Below the pieces are notes generated by a model. It ran no database searches. It had not been told where the DNA came from and worked only from the letters and a program-made list of their open reading frames with translations. A stretch of DNA of 64,000 bases from the NCBI GenBank assembly GCA_018713255.1, contig DVFL01000015.1:62001-126000 (forward strand), read 5' to 3'. Positions 37,096 through 46,584 of this stretch are shown piece after piece (within the stretch, counting starts at the first letter, position 1; each line of letters starts with the position of its first letter). The DNA is from Candidatus Cottocaccamicrobium excrementipullorum (GTDB taxonomy: Bacteria > Bacillota > Clostridia > Lachnospirales > Lachnospiraceae). Position numbers and translations under genes: made by a program.

Positions 37096-39979
37096 TGACC
37101 TGCGAGAAGTACTGAAAGAGTTTGTGCACAAGGTAGCTTATTCGAGATTATTTTTCCTGTCGGTGCTGTTTACTGTTTTGTTCGGTGTCCTGACGGTTCA
37201 TTTGTTTAATCTGCAGATTGTCCAGGGGGAGGAGATGCAGAATAACTACATTCAGCTGACGGAAGAGACTGTCTATGAGCCGGGAACCAGAGGCAATATT
37301 TACGATCGGAACGGGAAGGTGCTGGCCTACAATGAACTGGCGTATTCCGTTACAGTACAGGACACTGGAGCTTACACCGGAGATCAGGAGATGAACGCCA
37401 TGCTGTTTCGCCTGGTGAGCATTCTCCGCAGTCATGATGTGGATGTGGAAGGAAAATTTGAGGTCGGCATGGATGAGAACGGCGATATGATTTATACTTC
37501 CTACAGCGATACCAGCCGGCTGGGATTCCTGCGGGATGTGTATGGCCTTCGCTATATTGATGAGCTCTCGGAAGAATGGGATGATGACCTTGGAAAATAT
37601 GCTTCTGAAGTAACGGCAAGAGAGCTGTTTGAAAAGAAGAAAGAAGATTATGGCCTGAATGAACTGACGAATCAAGACGGCAGTCCGTTGGAGATAGATG
37701 ACCAGACGGCGCTGGATATTGTAAACATCCGCTATACCATGTCTCTCACTTCCTTCCAGAAGTACCTGCCCACCACTGTGGCTTCTTATGTGGATGATGA
37801 AACGGTAGCTGAAGTGATGGAGAATACGGCTGATCTTCAGGGAGTAAATATTGAGGAATCATCAATCCGGGTGTATAATGACAGCATTTATTTTGCGCCC
37901 ATCATCGGTTATACGGGAAAGATGCAGACCGACCGCTTAGAGGAACTGCAGAAATCCAATCCAGATTATGATATCAATGATACGGTAGGTCTTATCGGCA
38001 TTGAATCATCAATGGAGCTTGAGCTTCAGGGAAGCAAGGGATACCGGGTGGTCAGCGTGGACAACCGGGGACGGGTCCAGGAAGAACTAGAGCGAGTGGA
38101 GCCCACTGCCGGCAATGATGTTTATCTGACGGTGGACAGAGATCTTCAGGTGGGAATATATCATTTAATCGAACAGCAGCTGGCTGGAATTCTGGTGTCC
38201 AAGCTGGTCCCGGAGGATAATCCTAACACAGAGCGCACAGATTCCAGTAGCTTGAAAATCCCCATTAAGGATGCTTATTACCAGCTGATTAATAATAATG
38301 TCCTTTCTCTCAGCGAGTTTCAGGATGAAGATGCTTCTGAGACGGAGCGTCAGATTCAAAGTACCTTTGAATCTGCCAGAGATCGGATCATGGGACAGCT
38401 TAGAGGAGAACTGACCAGCGAAAACGCTACGCTGATGAAGGATCTGCCTCAGGATATGGCCAATTATATGGTTTACATCTATAATTACCTGTCATCTTCT
38501 GAAGTGGGGATTATTGATGAGTCCAAGATTGATACAGAAAGTCAGGCATACCTGGACTGGAAGGCAGATGAAATCAGTCTCAGGGATTACCTGTATGCAG
38601 GAATTGCAGACAGCTGGGTAGATACCACCAAGCTGAATTCTGAGAGCAGATATTCCAGTGCGGGAGATATTTATCATCAGCTGGTGGATTATTGTCTTAA
38701 CCAGCTGATGGATGATGTGAACTTTACCAAATTAATTTATCGTTTCCTGATTAATGATAATGTAATTACAGGAAAGCAGCTTTGCCTGGCTCTCTATGAT
38801 CAGGGAGTTCTGGCGGAAGATCCGGAGGAGATTGCTGCCCTGCGGGGAAACGGCGAGGCGTATGCTTATACCTTTTTGGTGAATAAGATTTCCTCTATAG
38901 AGATTACGCCGGCCCAGCTTGCTCTTGATCCCTGCAGCGGCGCTTGTGTCATTACGAATGTAAATACCGGAGAAGTACTGGCCTTAGTAACGTATCCAAG
39001 CTACGATAATAATATGATGTCCGGAACGGTAGATGCCCAGTATTTTGCCAGACTGAGAAACGATTTATCTCAGCCCCTTTACAATAATGCAACCCAGGCC
39101 CAAAAGGCTCCCGGTTCCACCTTCAAGCCGATTACGGCCATTGCTGGTCTGGAAGAAGGAGTAATCTCTTTAGGCGAAACCATCAACTGTACCGGCGAGT
39201 ACGATGAGGTGGCTCAGCCGATTCGGTGCTGGATCAGTCCTGGACGCCATGGTCCCTTGGATGTGGTAGGCGGCCTGCAGAATTCCTGCAATTATTTTTT
39301 CAATGAAGTGGCCCATCGTCTTTCCATGGATGAAAACGGAGTGTATAATACAGAAAAAGGATTGGATACTCTTCGGCGGTACGCTTCCATGTTCGGCTTG
39401 GATCATGATTCTGGAGTGGAAATTCCTGAGCGTGATCCACAGATTTCCGATATTGACCCGGAACGTTCAGCCATGGGACAGGGTACCAACAGCTTTACCA
39501 ATGTGCAGCTTTCCCGCTATGTTGCGGCGCTGGCCAACCGGGGAACGGTGTTTGAATTAAGTCTTTTAGATAAGCTGACAGATTCTGACGGCAATTTGAT
39601 TGAAGATTATACACCTGAAATCAGTTCCCAGATTGAAATTCAGGATTCTACCTGGGATGCGGTGGCTCAGGGAATGCGGGGCGTGATCGCGAACGGTTCG
39701 GCAGCACGGATTTTCCGGGATCTTCCCATTGAAATTGCAGGAAAAACCGGTACCGCACAGGAGTCCAATACCAGAGGAAACCACGCCTTCTTTATTTCCT
39801 ACGGTCCTTATACGAATCCAGAGATCAGCGTTACGGTGAATATCCCTTATGGATATTCTTCCTCCAATGCAGCTACACTGGCAAAACATGTATATGAATT
39901 ATACTATGGATATACCACATTAGATGAAATCCTGAATGCAGGAGCCATTGGCGCTTCCAATGTAACCATCGGGGATTAA
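37088..39979 (+). CDS. mrdA: Penicillin-binding protein 2 (class B, elongation), enlarged
   Basis: 963 aa; usual PBP2 is about 600-700. One membrane helix (residues 20-40), pedestal/dimerisation domain starting EPGTRGNIYDRNGK, transpeptidase with SxxK in APGSTFKP (near 677), SCN and KTG in AGKTGTAQ. About 240 residues between the pedestal and the catalytic domain (roughly 380-620) are acidic, helical and not part of the standard fold. Start is TTG 37088 inside mreD with AAGGAG 11 bases upstream. Partner of RodA, encoded downstream. Confidence 0.93.
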   Translation: MFDDLREVLKEFVHKVAYSRLFFLSVLFTVLFGVLTVHLFNLQIVQGEEMQNNYIQLTEETVYEPGTRGNIYDRNGKVLAYNELAYSVTVQDTGAYTGDQEMNAMLFRLVSILRSHDVDVEGKFEVGMDENGDMIYTSYSDTSRLGFLRDVYGLRYIDELSEEWDDDLGKYASEVTARELFEKKKEDYGLNELTNQDGSPLEIDDQTALDIVNIRYTMSLTSFQKYLPTTVASYVDDETVAEVMENTADLQGVNIEESSIRVYNDSIYFAPIIGYTGKMQTDRLEELQKSNPDYDINDTVGLIGIESSMELELQGSKGYRVVSVDNRGRVQEELERVEPTAGNDVYLTVDRDLQVGIYHLIEQQLAGILVSKLVPEDNPNTERTDSSSLKIPIKDAYYQLINNNVLSLSEFQDEDASETERQIQSTFESARDRIMGQLRGELTSENATLMKDLPQDMANYMVYIYNYLSSSEVGIIDESKIDTESQAYLDWKADEISLRDYLYAGIADSWVDTTKLNSESRYSSAGDIYHQLVDYCLNQLMDDVNFTKLIYRFLINDNVITGKQLCLALYDQGVLAEDPEEIAALRGNGEAYAYTFLVNKISSIEITPAQLALDPCSGACVITNVNTGEVLALVTYPSYDNNMMSGTVDAQYFARLRNDLSQPLYNNATQAQKAPGSTFKPITAIAGLEEGVISLGETINCTGEYDEVAQPIRCWISPGRHGPLDVVGGLQNSCNYFFNEVAHRLSMDENGVYNTEKGLDTLRRYASMFGLDHDSGVEIPERDPQISDIDPERSAMGQGTNSFTNVQLSRYVAALANRGTVFELSLLDKLTDSDGNLIEDYTPEISSQIEIQDSTWDAVAQGMRGVIANGSAARIFRDLPIEIAGKTGTAQESNTRGNHAFFISYGPYTNPEISVTVNIPYGYSSSNAATLAKHVYELYYGYTTLDEILNAGAIGASNVTIGD

Positions 39980-40014
39980 AGGTTGGGAATGATTATTAGC
40001 TGAGGTGATTTTGT

Positions 40015-40680
40015 ATGCGCAGTACTGTGGTAATTAAGGGCAGCAAAGCCGGAATGAGTGTATATCTGGATCCACAGGCGCCGTTTTCGCAGATCATTGC
40101 GGATATCGAAAAGAAGTTTCGGGAAAGCGCCAAGTTTTGGGGATCTGTGCAGATGGCCCTCTCTCTTGAAGGCAGAAGCTTGACGGCGGCGGAAGAGTAT
40201 GAAGTGGTAAATGCCATTATGGGAAGTTCTCAGGTTGAGATTTTGTGCCTGATTGACCAGGATGGAGAACGAATTCGCCGATGTGAGAAGGCGCTGAATG
40301 AAAAGCTTATGGAATTAAGCTCCCAGACGGGACAGTTTTATAAGGGCGACTTAAACCGGGGAGATTGTCTGGAATCGGAGAGCAGCGTTGTGGTAATTGG
40401 AGATGTGCATCACGGTGCCAGAGTAATTGCCAAAGGAAACATTATTATTCTGGGGGAGCTTAAAGGATCGGTGTTTGCCGGAGCCGCCGGAAATGAAGAG
40501 GCGGTGATTGTAGCGCTTGAGATGGCGCCGGTGCAGATTCGCATCGGCGGCCTTTCCAGCCGAGTGGGTGAAAAAAGCCGCCGTCTGGGCCGGGGCCCCA
40601 TGATTGCCAGGGCAGAAGAGGGGCAGATTCGCACCCGCCCGATAAAAAAGAATTTTTTGCACATGCTAAATTTTAATTAA
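40015..40680 (+). CDS. minC: Septum site-determining protein MinC
   Basis: 221 aa. N-terminal FtsZ-inhibiting domain (residues 1-95) and C-terminal beta-helix (VVVIGDVHHGARVIAKGNIIILGELKGSVFAG) that binds MinD. Blocks FtsZ ring assembly at the poles. GAGGTGA precedes ATG. Lies with minD and minE inside the elongation operon. Confidence 0.95.
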   Translation: MRSTVVIKGSKAGMSVYLDPQAPFSQIIADIEKKFRESAKFWGSVQMALSLEGRSLTAAEEYEVVNAIMGSSQVEILCLIDQDGERIRRCEKALNEKLMELSSQTGQFYKGDLNRGDCLESESSVVVIGDVHHGARVIAKGNIIILGELKGSVFAGAAGNEEAVIVALEMAPVQIRIGGLSSRVGEKSRRLGRGPMIARAEEGQIRTRPIKKNFLHMLNFN

Positions 40681-40743
40681 TACTGGAAAAGATATCTGAT
40701 TTGTTGTACAATATAATAGAATTTTTCCCAGGAGGATATAATT

Positions 40744-41535
40744 ATGAGTGAAGTCATTGTTATTACTTCCGGAAAAGGAGGAGTCGGCAAGACAACAACC
40801 TCTGCCAACATCGGCACAGGACTTGCCATTCTGGGAAAGCGTACTGTTTTGATTGATACAGATATCGGACTGCGCAACCTAGATGTGGTCATGGGACTGG
40901 AGAACCGGATTGTCTACAATCTGGTGGATGTGGTGGAAGGCAACTGCAGAATGAAGCAGGCCCTCATAAGAGACAAAAGATATCCTAACCTGTATTTGCT
41001 TCCCTCTGCTCAGACCAGGGATAAAAGCGCGGTCAGCCCGGAGCAGATGAGAAAACTGACAGATGATCTGCGGGATGAGTTTGACTACATACTGTTGGAT
41101 TGTCCTGCAGGAATTGAACGTGGATTTCAGAATGCCATTGCCGGAGCTGACCGGGCTTTGGTGGTGACTACGCCGGAGGTATCAGCCATCCGGGATGCTG
41201 ACCGGATTATCGGTCTTCTGGAAGCCGCCGATATGGGCATGATTGATTTGATTGTAAACCGTATCCGCATGGATATGGTCCGCCGGGGGGATATGATGTC
41301 CATGGATGATGTGATGGACATCTTAGCTGTTAACGTGATCGGTGTTGTGCCGGATGATGAATCCATTGTCATCTCCACCAATCAGGGCGAACCTCTGGTG
41401 GGAATGGGTTCTCTTGCGGGACAGGCATTTTTAAATATTTGCCGGCGTCTGATGGGAGAGCAGATTCCTTTTTTGAGTTTGGATACCCAGCCGAAGTTTT
41501 TTTCTCGGCTGTCCAGAATCTTGAAAAAGGCTTAA
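40744..41535 (+). CDS. minD: Septum site-determining ATPase MinD
   Basis: 263 aa. Deviant Walker A GKGGVGKTT at residues 10-18, switch region LLDCPAGIE, and a C-terminal amphipathic helix (FFSRLSRILKKA) for membrane binding. Recruits MinC and is released by MinE. AGGAGG lies before ATG. A TATAAT at about 40712 may be an internal promoter with no good -35. Confidence 0.97.
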   Translation: MSEVIVITSGKGGVGKTTTSANIGTGLAILGKRTVLIDTDIGLRNLDVVMGLENRIVYNLVDVVEGNCRMKQALIRDKRYPNLYLLPSAQTRDKSAVSPEQMRKLTDDLRDEFDYILLDCPAGIERGFQNAIAGADRALVVTTPEVSAIRDADRIIGLLEAADMGMIDLIVNRIRMDMVRRGDMMSMDDVMDILAVNVIGVVPDDESIVISTNQGEPLVGMGSLAGQAFLNICRRLMGEQIPFLSLDTQPKFFSRLSRILKKA

Positions 41536-41547
41536 AGGAGGAATCAG

Positions 41548-41814
41548 ATGGTTTGGCATGTATTTCCTGGCATACCTAAAAATCATTCCGGAAGCCTGGC
41601 CAAAAAGAGGCTTAAGGTGGTGCTGGTTACGGATAAGGTAGACTGCTCGCCGGAACTGATAGACCGGATGAAGGATGACATGGTTCGTGTCATCTCGAAA
41701 TACATGACGATTGACCGGGAAGGCATTGAGATCAGAATTGTCAATGGCCGTCCCCAGACCGCCCTTTACGCCGCAATTCCGATTTTAGACATACCGAATA
41801 AGGGGATCTGTTAA
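41548..41814 (+). CDS. minE: Cell division topological factor MinE
   Basis: 88 aa. RLKVVLVTDKVDCSPELIDRMKDDM and the C-terminal dimer strand EIRIVNGRPQTALYAAIPI fit MinE. Stimulates MinD ATPase, giving pole-to-pole oscillation. Presence of MinE rather than only DivIVA indicates an oscillating Min system. AAAGGAGG precedes ATG; the stop overlaps rodA. Confidence 0.94.
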   Translation: MVWHVFPGIPKNHSGSLAKKRLKVVLVTDKVDCSPELIDRMKDDMVRVISKYMTIDREGIEIRIVNGRPQTALYAAIPILDIPNKGIC

Positions 41815-42944
41815 TGATGTTTTTGGATTACAAATTTCGAAATTTCAATATACGGCTGCTCATTTACGTGCTGGCTTTAAGTGTTCTGGGCGTATTGGTG
41901 ATTCGCAGTGCTGCTGCCGGTTCCATGGATGATTCCCGGGTGATCCGCCAGATCATCGGGATCGGCGTGGGGGTGGCGGCAGCCATCACCCTTTCTCTGA
42001 TTGATTACCACCGGATTTTAAATTTTGCCGTTGTGGTTTATCTGGTGTGCGTGGGCTTTTTGGCGTTGGTGCTGATTAACGGAGTTGTCCGGGGCGGCGC
42101 TACTAGATGGATTGTGGTTCCTGGGCTGGGGCAGATTCAGCCGTCAGAATTTTCGAAAATTGGATTAATTGTGTTTTTTGCCTGGTTTTTTGACCGATAC
42201 CAGGAAAAAATCAATAAAGTACCTGTTGTGGGAGCTGCCGCGGTATTGTTTGGCGTTCCCATTCTTCTGATTTTAGCTGAGCCAAATCTTTCTACCAGCT
42301 TGATCACGATTATGATGTTTGCCGCCCTGATTTTCGCAGCGGGGATCAGTTATAAATGGATTTTCGGTGTGCTGGCAGTATTGACACCTTTGGCTGCAAG
42401 TTTTATTTATCTTTTGCAGTATGAAATGATTCCGTTTCTCCGGGGCTACCAGGCACAGCGTATTTTAAGCTTTATTAACCCCGGTCAGTACCAGGATGCC
42501 AACCGGCAGCAGGACAATTCTGTAATGGCCATCGGCTCTGGACAGCTGTGGGGAAAAGGACTGAACAATACCACCATTGCTTCGGTAAAAAACGGAAACT
42601 TTCTGTCAGAGGAGTCTACGGACTTTATTTTTGCCATTATTGGCGAAGAGCTGGGATTTGCCGGCTCTATGTTTACGGTAGTGCTTTATCTGCTGGTGAT
42701 CTATGAATGCCTTTGGATGGCCAGACAGTCGAAAGATATGAGCGGAAAACTGATCTGTACAGGCGTAGCAGCCTTGATTGGTTTCCAGAGTTTTTCTAAT
42801 ATTGCGGTTGCTACGAAATTATTTCCGAACACCGGGCTTCCGCTTCCTTTTATCAGTTACGGTGTCAGCTCCCTGCTCAGTATGTATGTGGGCATCGGGC
42901 TTGTATTAAATGTCGGACTACAGAGAAAAAACACTCACAATTAA
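41814..42944 (+). CDS. rodA: Peptidoglycan glycosyltransferase RodA (SEDS)
   Basis: 376 aa polytopic SEDS protein with about ten membrane segments. GGATRWI(V)VPGLGQIQPSEFSKIG is the SEDS signature, and the C-terminal GLPLPFISYGVSSLLSMYVGIGLVLNV is conserved. Polymerises lipid II with PBP2 (mrdA upstream). Start overlaps the minE stop. Confidence 0.95.
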   Translation: MMFLDYKFRNFNIRLLIYVLALSVLGVLVIRSAAAGSMDDSRVIRQIIGIGVGVAAAITLSLIDYHRILNFAVVVYLVCVGFLALVLINGVVRGGATRWIVVPGLGQIQPSEFSKIGLIVFFAWFFDRYQEKINKVPVVGAAAVLFGVPILLILAEPNLSTSLITIMMFAALIFAAGISYKWIFGVLAVLTPLAASFIYLLQYEMIPFLRGYQAQRILSFINPGQYQDANRQQDNSVMAIGSGQLWGKGLNNTTIASVKNGNFLSEESTDFIFAIIGEELGFAGSMFTVVLYLLVIYECLWMARQSKDMSGKLICTGVAALIGFQSFSNIAVATKLFPNTGLPLPFISYGVSSLLSMYVGIGLVLNVGLQRKNTHN

Positions 42945-42957
42945 GGAGGACCAGAGT

Positions 42958-43353
42958 ATGAATATCGGACTAATCGCACATGACGCAAAAAAGAAGCTGA
43001 TGCAGAATTTTTGTATCGCCTACAGAGGAATACTGAGCAAAAACGAGCTTTACGCAACCGGCACTACTGGACGGCTCATTGAAGAAGTGGCGAATTTAAA
43101 TGTTCATAAATACTTGGCCGGTCCTTTAGGGGGCGGGCAGCAGCTGGCAGCCCAGATTGAACACGATGATATCGATCTGGTAATTTTCCTTCGTGATCCG
43201 TTAAATCCCAAGGAGCATGAGCCGGATGTGAACAATGTAGTTCGTCTTTGCGATACTTACAACATTCCTTTAGCCACCAACTTAGCCACGGCGGAGCTGC
43301 TGATTAAATCCCTTGACAGAGGCGATCTGGAGTGGCGGGAAGTATTTCGATAG
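42958..43353 (+). CDS. mgsA: Methylglyoxal synthase-like protein, catalytic Asp replaced
   Basis: 131 aa, the normal MgsA length. GLIAHDAKK, YATGTTGRLIEE and FLRDPLNPKEHEPDV align with MgsA, which turns dihydroxyacetone phosphate into methylglyoxal. The phosphate-binding/catalytic stretch reads GPLGGGQQ; the third Gly (codon GGG) occupies the place of the catalytic base Asp71 in the E. coli GPMGGDQQ. The Asp equivalents of 91 and 101 and His98 are kept. It may be inactive, altered or a lineage variant. AAGGAGG precedes ATG 42958. Confidence 0.85.
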   Translation: MNIGLIAHDAKKKLMQNFCIAYRGILSKNELYATGTTGRLIEEVANLNVHKYLAGPLGGGQQLAAQIEHDDIDLVIFLRDPLNPKEHEPDVNNVVRLCDTYNIPLATNLATAELLIKSLDRGDLEWREVFR

Positions 43354-43370
43354 ATCGCGGGGACAGAACG

Positions 43371-44333
43371 GTGAAGAAGAATAAATGGCTGCTGATCCTG
43401 GGGATTGGTTTATCCGCCGCATGGCTTTCCTCCTGCGGCAAAGCTTTGGACAGACCATATCAGTGGGATCAGCGGACTTCAGTATTTAAAAATGGATATG
43501 AGGACGGGCGTGCTCAGGGGTTTGCCGCAGATTTATGTGTTCTTTCTCCAGAAGATACCTGGGAAGATGAGCGGGTGAACGCGGAGGCTGCTGCGGTGTT
43601 TGACCTTTCTGGAAAGCAGGTTATTTTTGGAAAAAATGCCTTTGAACAGCTCTATCCTGCCAGTATTACCAAGGTGATGACGGCAATCATTGCGATTAAA
43701 TACGGCAATCTTTCGGATCAAGTGACGATGACAGATGAGGCGGTAATCACTGAAGCTGGCGCCAGCTTGTGCAATGTTCATCCTGGAGATACTCTTACAC
43801 TGGAGCAGCTGCTTTACGGGCTGATGCTGCCTTCTGGCAATGATGCTGCTGCAGCCATTGCCGTGCATATGGCAGGAAGCATCGAGGATTTTGCACAGAT
43901 GATGAATGATGAGGCAATGCGCATCGGCGCCACAGGAACCCATTTTGTGAATCCCCACGGCCTTACTGATCCAGATCATTACACTACTGCCTACGATCTG
44001 TATTTGATGTTTAATGAAGCGCTGAAGCTTCCTCTCTTTCGCGAAATTATCAGCTCCACGGCGTATACTGCAGAGTATACTGACGGACAGGGAAATCCGG
44101 TTTCTCAAACCTGGAAAGGCGGAAATTGGTATATGACAGGGGAGAGAGAAACTCCTGACGGCCTTACGGTTTTGGGAGGAAAAACAGGGACGACCAGCGC
44201 CGCAGGATATTGTTTGATTATGGCGGTGGAAGATCAGGCGGAGAGCGAGTATATTTCCGTAGTGCTGAAAGCAGGAAGCCGTGCAGGTCTGTACGATAAC
44301 ATGACTGAAATTATTCAGAAAATTTCCAATTAG
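43371..44333 (+). CDS. D-alanyl-D-alanine carboxypeptidase (lipoprotein type)
   Basis: 320 aa from GTG 43371. Signal with lipobox LSSC (Cys near 21), then a serine peptidase S11 domain: SITK (SxxK, near 98), SGN (near 152) and KTG in GGKTGTTSAAG (near 270). Removes terminal D-Ala from peptidoglycan stem peptides at the cell surface. It lacks the C-terminal beta-rich PBP5 domain. Follows mgsA by 17 bases and probably ends the operon. Confidence 0.88.
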   Translation: MKKNKWLLILGIGLSAAWLSSCGKALDRPYQWDQRTSVFKNGYEDGRAQGFAADLCVLSPEDTWEDERVNAEAAAVFDLSGKQVIFGKNAFEQLYPASITKVMTAIIAIKYGNLSDQVTMTDEAVITEAGASLCNVHPGDTLTLEQLLYGLMLPSGNDAAAAIAVHMAGSIEDFAQMMNDEAMRIGATGTHFVNPHGLTDPDHYTTAYDLYLMFNEALKLPLFREIISSTAYTAEYTDGQGNPVSQTWKGGNWYMTGERETPDGLTVLGGKTGTTSAAGYCLIMAVEDQAESEYISVVLKAGSRAGLYDNMTEIIQKISN

Positions 44334-44336
44334 TCA

Positions 44337-44365
44337 TTGCATATTTTGGATATTTATACTATAAT
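44337..44365 (+). promoter_or_regulatory. Promoter of the P-loop protein gene
   Basis: TTGCAT, 17-base spacer, perfect TATAAT, starting four bases after the preceding stop. The leader before ATG 44424 is about 50 bases. Confidence 0.75.
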
Positions 44366-44423
44366 TGTTTTATAATTAAGTGACATTTTATACAACTTAA
44401 ATAAACCAAAGGAGGAGATTGTT

Positions 44424-44843
44424 ATGGTTCAGATTATAGCAGGGAAAAAGGGGAAGGGAAAGACGAAACATCTGTTAGAAAAGGCCAATACATCCGTAAA
44501 AACCGCAAAGGGCTCCATTGTATATCTTGACAAAAGCTCCAAGCACATGTATGAATTAAGCAATAAGATCCGCTTAATCAATGTTAACGAATTTCCCATC
44601 AATTCAAGCGAAGCATTTATTGGATTTATTTCTGGTATTATTTCTCAGGATCACGACCTGGAGATTATGTTTTTAGACAGCTTTTTAAAGTTAGCTAGTC
44701 TGGAAGGCGAAGATATTTCCCAGACCATCTCTGAACTAGAAAAAATCGGCGAAAAATATCATGTTACCTTTGTGCTCAGCATTTCCATGGATGCTCACGA
44801 GCTTCCAGAAAACGCCAAGGGCGATGTGATTATCTCCTTATAA
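44424..44843 (+). CDS. Small P-loop ATP-binding protein, function unknown
   Basis: 139 aa. Walker A GKKGKGKT at residues 7-14 and a Walker B-like IMFLDSF near residue 80; no membrane segment. Homologues in Clostridia are sometimes labelled PilT-like, but it lacks the secretion-ATPase domains and I do not see support for a pilus role. It has its own promoter and terminator and sits between the wall-elongation operon and the division genes. AAAGGAGG precedes ATG. Confidence 0.7.
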   Translation: MVQIIAGKKGKGKTKHLLEKANTSVKTAKGSIVYLDKSSKHMYELSNKIRLINVNEFPINSSEAFIGFISGIISQDHDLEIMFLDSFLKLASLEGEDISQTISELEKIGEKYHVTFVLSISMDAHELPENAKGDVIISL

Positions 44844-44885
44844 ATAGAACGCCGGTTTCTGTGAAGAAACCTGGATTTTAATCAG

Positions 44886-44950
44886 CCGGCATCGGTTTTT
44901 GTACAGGAAGGCAGGATGCTTTTCCTGGCGGAGAACGATGCCGGTTTTTA
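44886..44950 (+). terminator. Branched intrinsic terminator
   Basis: CCGGCATCG (44886-44894) pairs with CGATGCCGG (44936-44944), followed by five T; the enclosed 41 bases form an inner hairpin (CAGGAA with TTCCTG). A further hairpin GGTTTC/GAAACC lies just upstream near 44855-44872. Confidence 0.65.
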
Positions 44951-44951
44951 C

Positions 44952-44980
44952 TTGCAATTTTTCCCTCTACCTTTTATAAT
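44952..44980 (+). promoter_or_regulatory. Promoter of the HlyD-like gene
   Basis: TTGCAA, 17-base spacer, perfect TATAAT, 24 bases before ATG 45005. Confidence 0.78.
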
Positions 44981-45004
44981 AGCGGGAGAGGAAGGAGGCT
45001 TCCT

Positions 45005-46519
45005 ATGGGCAGCCAAAAAAAGAAAAAAAAACGCAAGATTGTGCCTTACAGACAGCCCTTAAATCTGAATGTGGGCATGATCATTTTTTTCATTATTTTT
45101 ATTTATATGAGCTTCAGCGTATACGCCTATATGAAACGGGATAAAGTTCAGGTTTACGAGGTGGTGGAAGGAAGCATTGTGAATGAAAAGCGTTATACTG
45201 GCATTATTTTTCGGGAAGAAACGACGAAATATACAGATCGTGCAGGTTACGTGAATTACTACGTTCGGGAAGGAAAGAGGGCCAGAGTTGGCACCAGCGT
45301 GTATTCTATTGATGAAACCGGTTCGGTTGCTTCGTTTCTCCAGGAACATCCAGAGGCAAGCGGTACATTCAGCGAAGAGAATCTTGCTGAGCTTAAAAAG
45401 CAGCTGTCTTCCTTCAGTCTTACTTTTGATGAACAAGATTTTCGGTCAGTATATGATGAGAAGTATTCTCTTGAGGCGCTTGTTCTTGAATACGCTAACT
45501 TTAATGCCATGGACAGTCTGCAGACCATGATGGATCAGGCTGGGGTGAATTTTCAGCAGGTAACGGCAGACCAGGCAGGGATTGTTTCTTATGCGATTGA
45601 TTCATATGAGGATTTAGATCCTTCTCAGGTGACGGAAGAGATGTTTGATCGGACGAATTATGCGAAAGCCATTACTCAGTCGGGAAATATGATTGCCAGC
45701 GACGCTCCGGTTTATAAAATTATCACTTCAGACAACTGGTCGGTGGTATTTCCGATAAGAGAAGAAGATCTGGCAGAATACGGCAGTGCATCTTCTCTCC
45801 GGGTTAGTTTTGACGGAACTGATCTCACCGCCGCCGGAGATTTTTCCACCATTACAGGCGCCGATGGGAAAACCTACGGAAAGCTGGATTTTAATAAGTA
45901 TATGGTTCAGTTTGTGTCTGATCGCTTTGTTCAGTTTGAAATTCTCCAGGATGAGGAGGATGGATTAAAAATCCCCATCAGCGCGGTGACGAACAAGACG
46001 TTTTATCTTGTTCCTTTGGATTATTTAGCCAAAGGAGGGGATGAGGAAAGTTCAGAAACTGGATTCATGAAAGAAGTCTATACGGAGGAAGGAACCAGCC
46101 TTGAGTTCGTTCCTACAACCATTTACTATTCTACGGATGAGTATTTTTATATTGATCTTGAAGAGGACAATGGACTGAAACCAGGCGACTATCTGGTTAA
46201 GCCTGGGGGGATCAATGTTCCAGATGTGGAAGATGCTCAGGAAGCTGAAGGAGACATGGAGCCGGAGACCAATGAGGCTGCGGCGGATACAGCGCGTGCC
46301 GCAGACAACGGAGGCAGATTCCAGATCGGCGCCAATGCTTCTCTCCAAGGCGTTTACAACATTAACAAGGGCTATGCCGTATTCAAGCAGATTAAGGTTC
46401 TGTCAGAGAACGATGAGTTTTACACTGTGGAAAAAGGAACCTCCTACGGTTTGTCGGTCTACGATCATATCGCCCTGGATGCAGATACGGTGGAGGAAGG
46501 GGCTTTGATTTATCAGTAG
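45005..46519 (+). CDS. HlyD-like membrane-anchored protein
   Basis: 504 aa. Lys-rich cytosolic start (residues 1-20), one membrane helix (residues 24-43), then a large extracytoplasmic part whose early segment (VYEVVEGSIVNEKRYTGIIFREE ... YYVREGKRARVGTSVYSID) resembles the biotinyl-lipoyl-like fold of HlyD/MacA adaptors, followed by a region around residues 100-250 that may form the hairpin. No transporter partner is adjacent. Its fixed place before yggS and sepF suggests a cell-envelope or division role; this is inferred. AGGAGG is upstream. Confidence 0.7.
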   Translation: MGSQKKKKKRKIVPYRQPLNLNVGMIIFFIIFIYMSFSVYAYMKRDKVQVYEVVEGSIVNEKRYTGIIFREETTKYTDRAGYVNYYVREGKRARVGTSVYSIDETGSVASFLQEHPEASGTFSEENLAELKKQLSSFSLTFDEQDFRSVYDEKYSLEALVLEYANFNAMDSLQTMMDQAGVNFQQVTADQAGIVSYAIDSYEDLDPSQVTEEMFDRTNYAKAITQSGNMIASDAPVYKIITSDNWSVVFPIREEDLAEYGSASSLRVSFDGTDLTAAGDFSTITGADGKTYGKLDFNKYMVQFVSDRFVQFEILQDEEDGLKIPISAVTNKTFYLVPLDYLAKGGDEESSETGFMKEVYTEEGTSLEFVPTTIYYSTDEYFYIDLEEDNGLKPGDYLVKPGGINVPDVEDAQEAEGDMEPETNEAAADTARAADNGGRFQIGANASLQGVYNINKGYAVFKQIKVLSENDEFYTVEKGTSYGLSVYDHIALDADTVEEGALIYQ

Positions 46520-46584
46520 CTTTCCTGTTCCAGAGACAAAAAACTTATCAAACATAATCCTAAAAATCATGAGGTGAACATATA

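Noticed and set aside
44424-44843. Type IV pilus ATPase PilT
   Set aside because: Only a Walker A and weak Walker B in 139 aa; no Asp-box, His-box or pilus genes nearby.
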